A stretch of DNA of 5,104 nucleotides, taken from positions 1 to 5,104 of the forward strand of contig JAJRUA010000184.1 of NCBI GenBank assembly GCA_024278035.1, given 5' to 3'. Origin of the DNA: Planctomycetota bacterium (GTDB taxonomy: Bacteria > Planctomycetota > Planctomycetia > Pirellulales > Lacipirellulaceae). Below are positions 5,074 to 5,104 of the stretch, piece after piece (positions within the stretch are counted from its first letter, which is position 1; the number at the start of each line of letters is the position of its first letter). The notes beneath the pieces were generated by a model. The model saw nothing but the letters and a program-made list of their open reading frames with translations. It was not told where the DNA came from and did no database searches. A program made the translations under genes and the position numbers.

Positions 5074-5104
5074 TAGCGTCCTTCGGCTCACGCCTATTGC
5101 CCCC

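Overview
The window looks like an ordinary chromosomal stretch from a planctomycete, most likely of the Pirellulales. The evidence is family resemblance recalled from memory, with no search run. It includes a membrane-anchored degenerate GGDEF protein with a Pirellulaceae-style tail, a HEAT-repeat lipoprotein with a TGQDFG-type repeat, and REP-like elements in a long spacer. Base composition is moderately GC-rich. There are no tRNA or rRNA genes, no CRISPR array, no transposase, and no sign of a defence or mobile system.

Layout, left to right: (1) 1-156 is the 3' end of an unidentified + strand gene. (2) A 227-bp spacer holds a nested set of inverted repeats (214-277). (3) 384-1649 (+) encodes a 421-aa membrane-anchored protein: one N-terminal membrane segment, an acidic Pro/Ala/Glu linker, a helical middle, and a C-terminal GGDEF-like domain that has lost its catalytic motif. 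(4) A short convergent gap follows. (5) On the - strand, hisI (2656-2207) is followed after 28 bp by a RidA-family gene (2178-1714), a probable two-gene operon. (6) A 251-bp divergent spacer contains a perfect 15-bp palindrome, a GC-rich hairpin and the ribosome binding sites of both flanking genes. (7) 2908-3546 (+) has a TTG start and encodes a short family-2 glycosyltransferase-like protein with an incomplete DXD motif and a truncated fold. (8) A 735-bp spacer with no convincing gene contains two related REP-like elements in opposite orientation and a fragment resembling dispersed 'CGCAGAGG' repeats. (9) 4282-5073 (+) encodes a probable lipoprotein built of HEAT repeats.

Functional links are limited. 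HisI (histidine biosynthesis) and the RidA-like protein (family role: clearing reactive enamines and imines) are the only pair that looks co-transcribed. The most interesting aspect is that two proteins of well-known enzyme folds, GGDEF and GT2, both appear to lack key active-site residues, so they may be non-catalytic. No previously undescribed multi-gene system could be supported.
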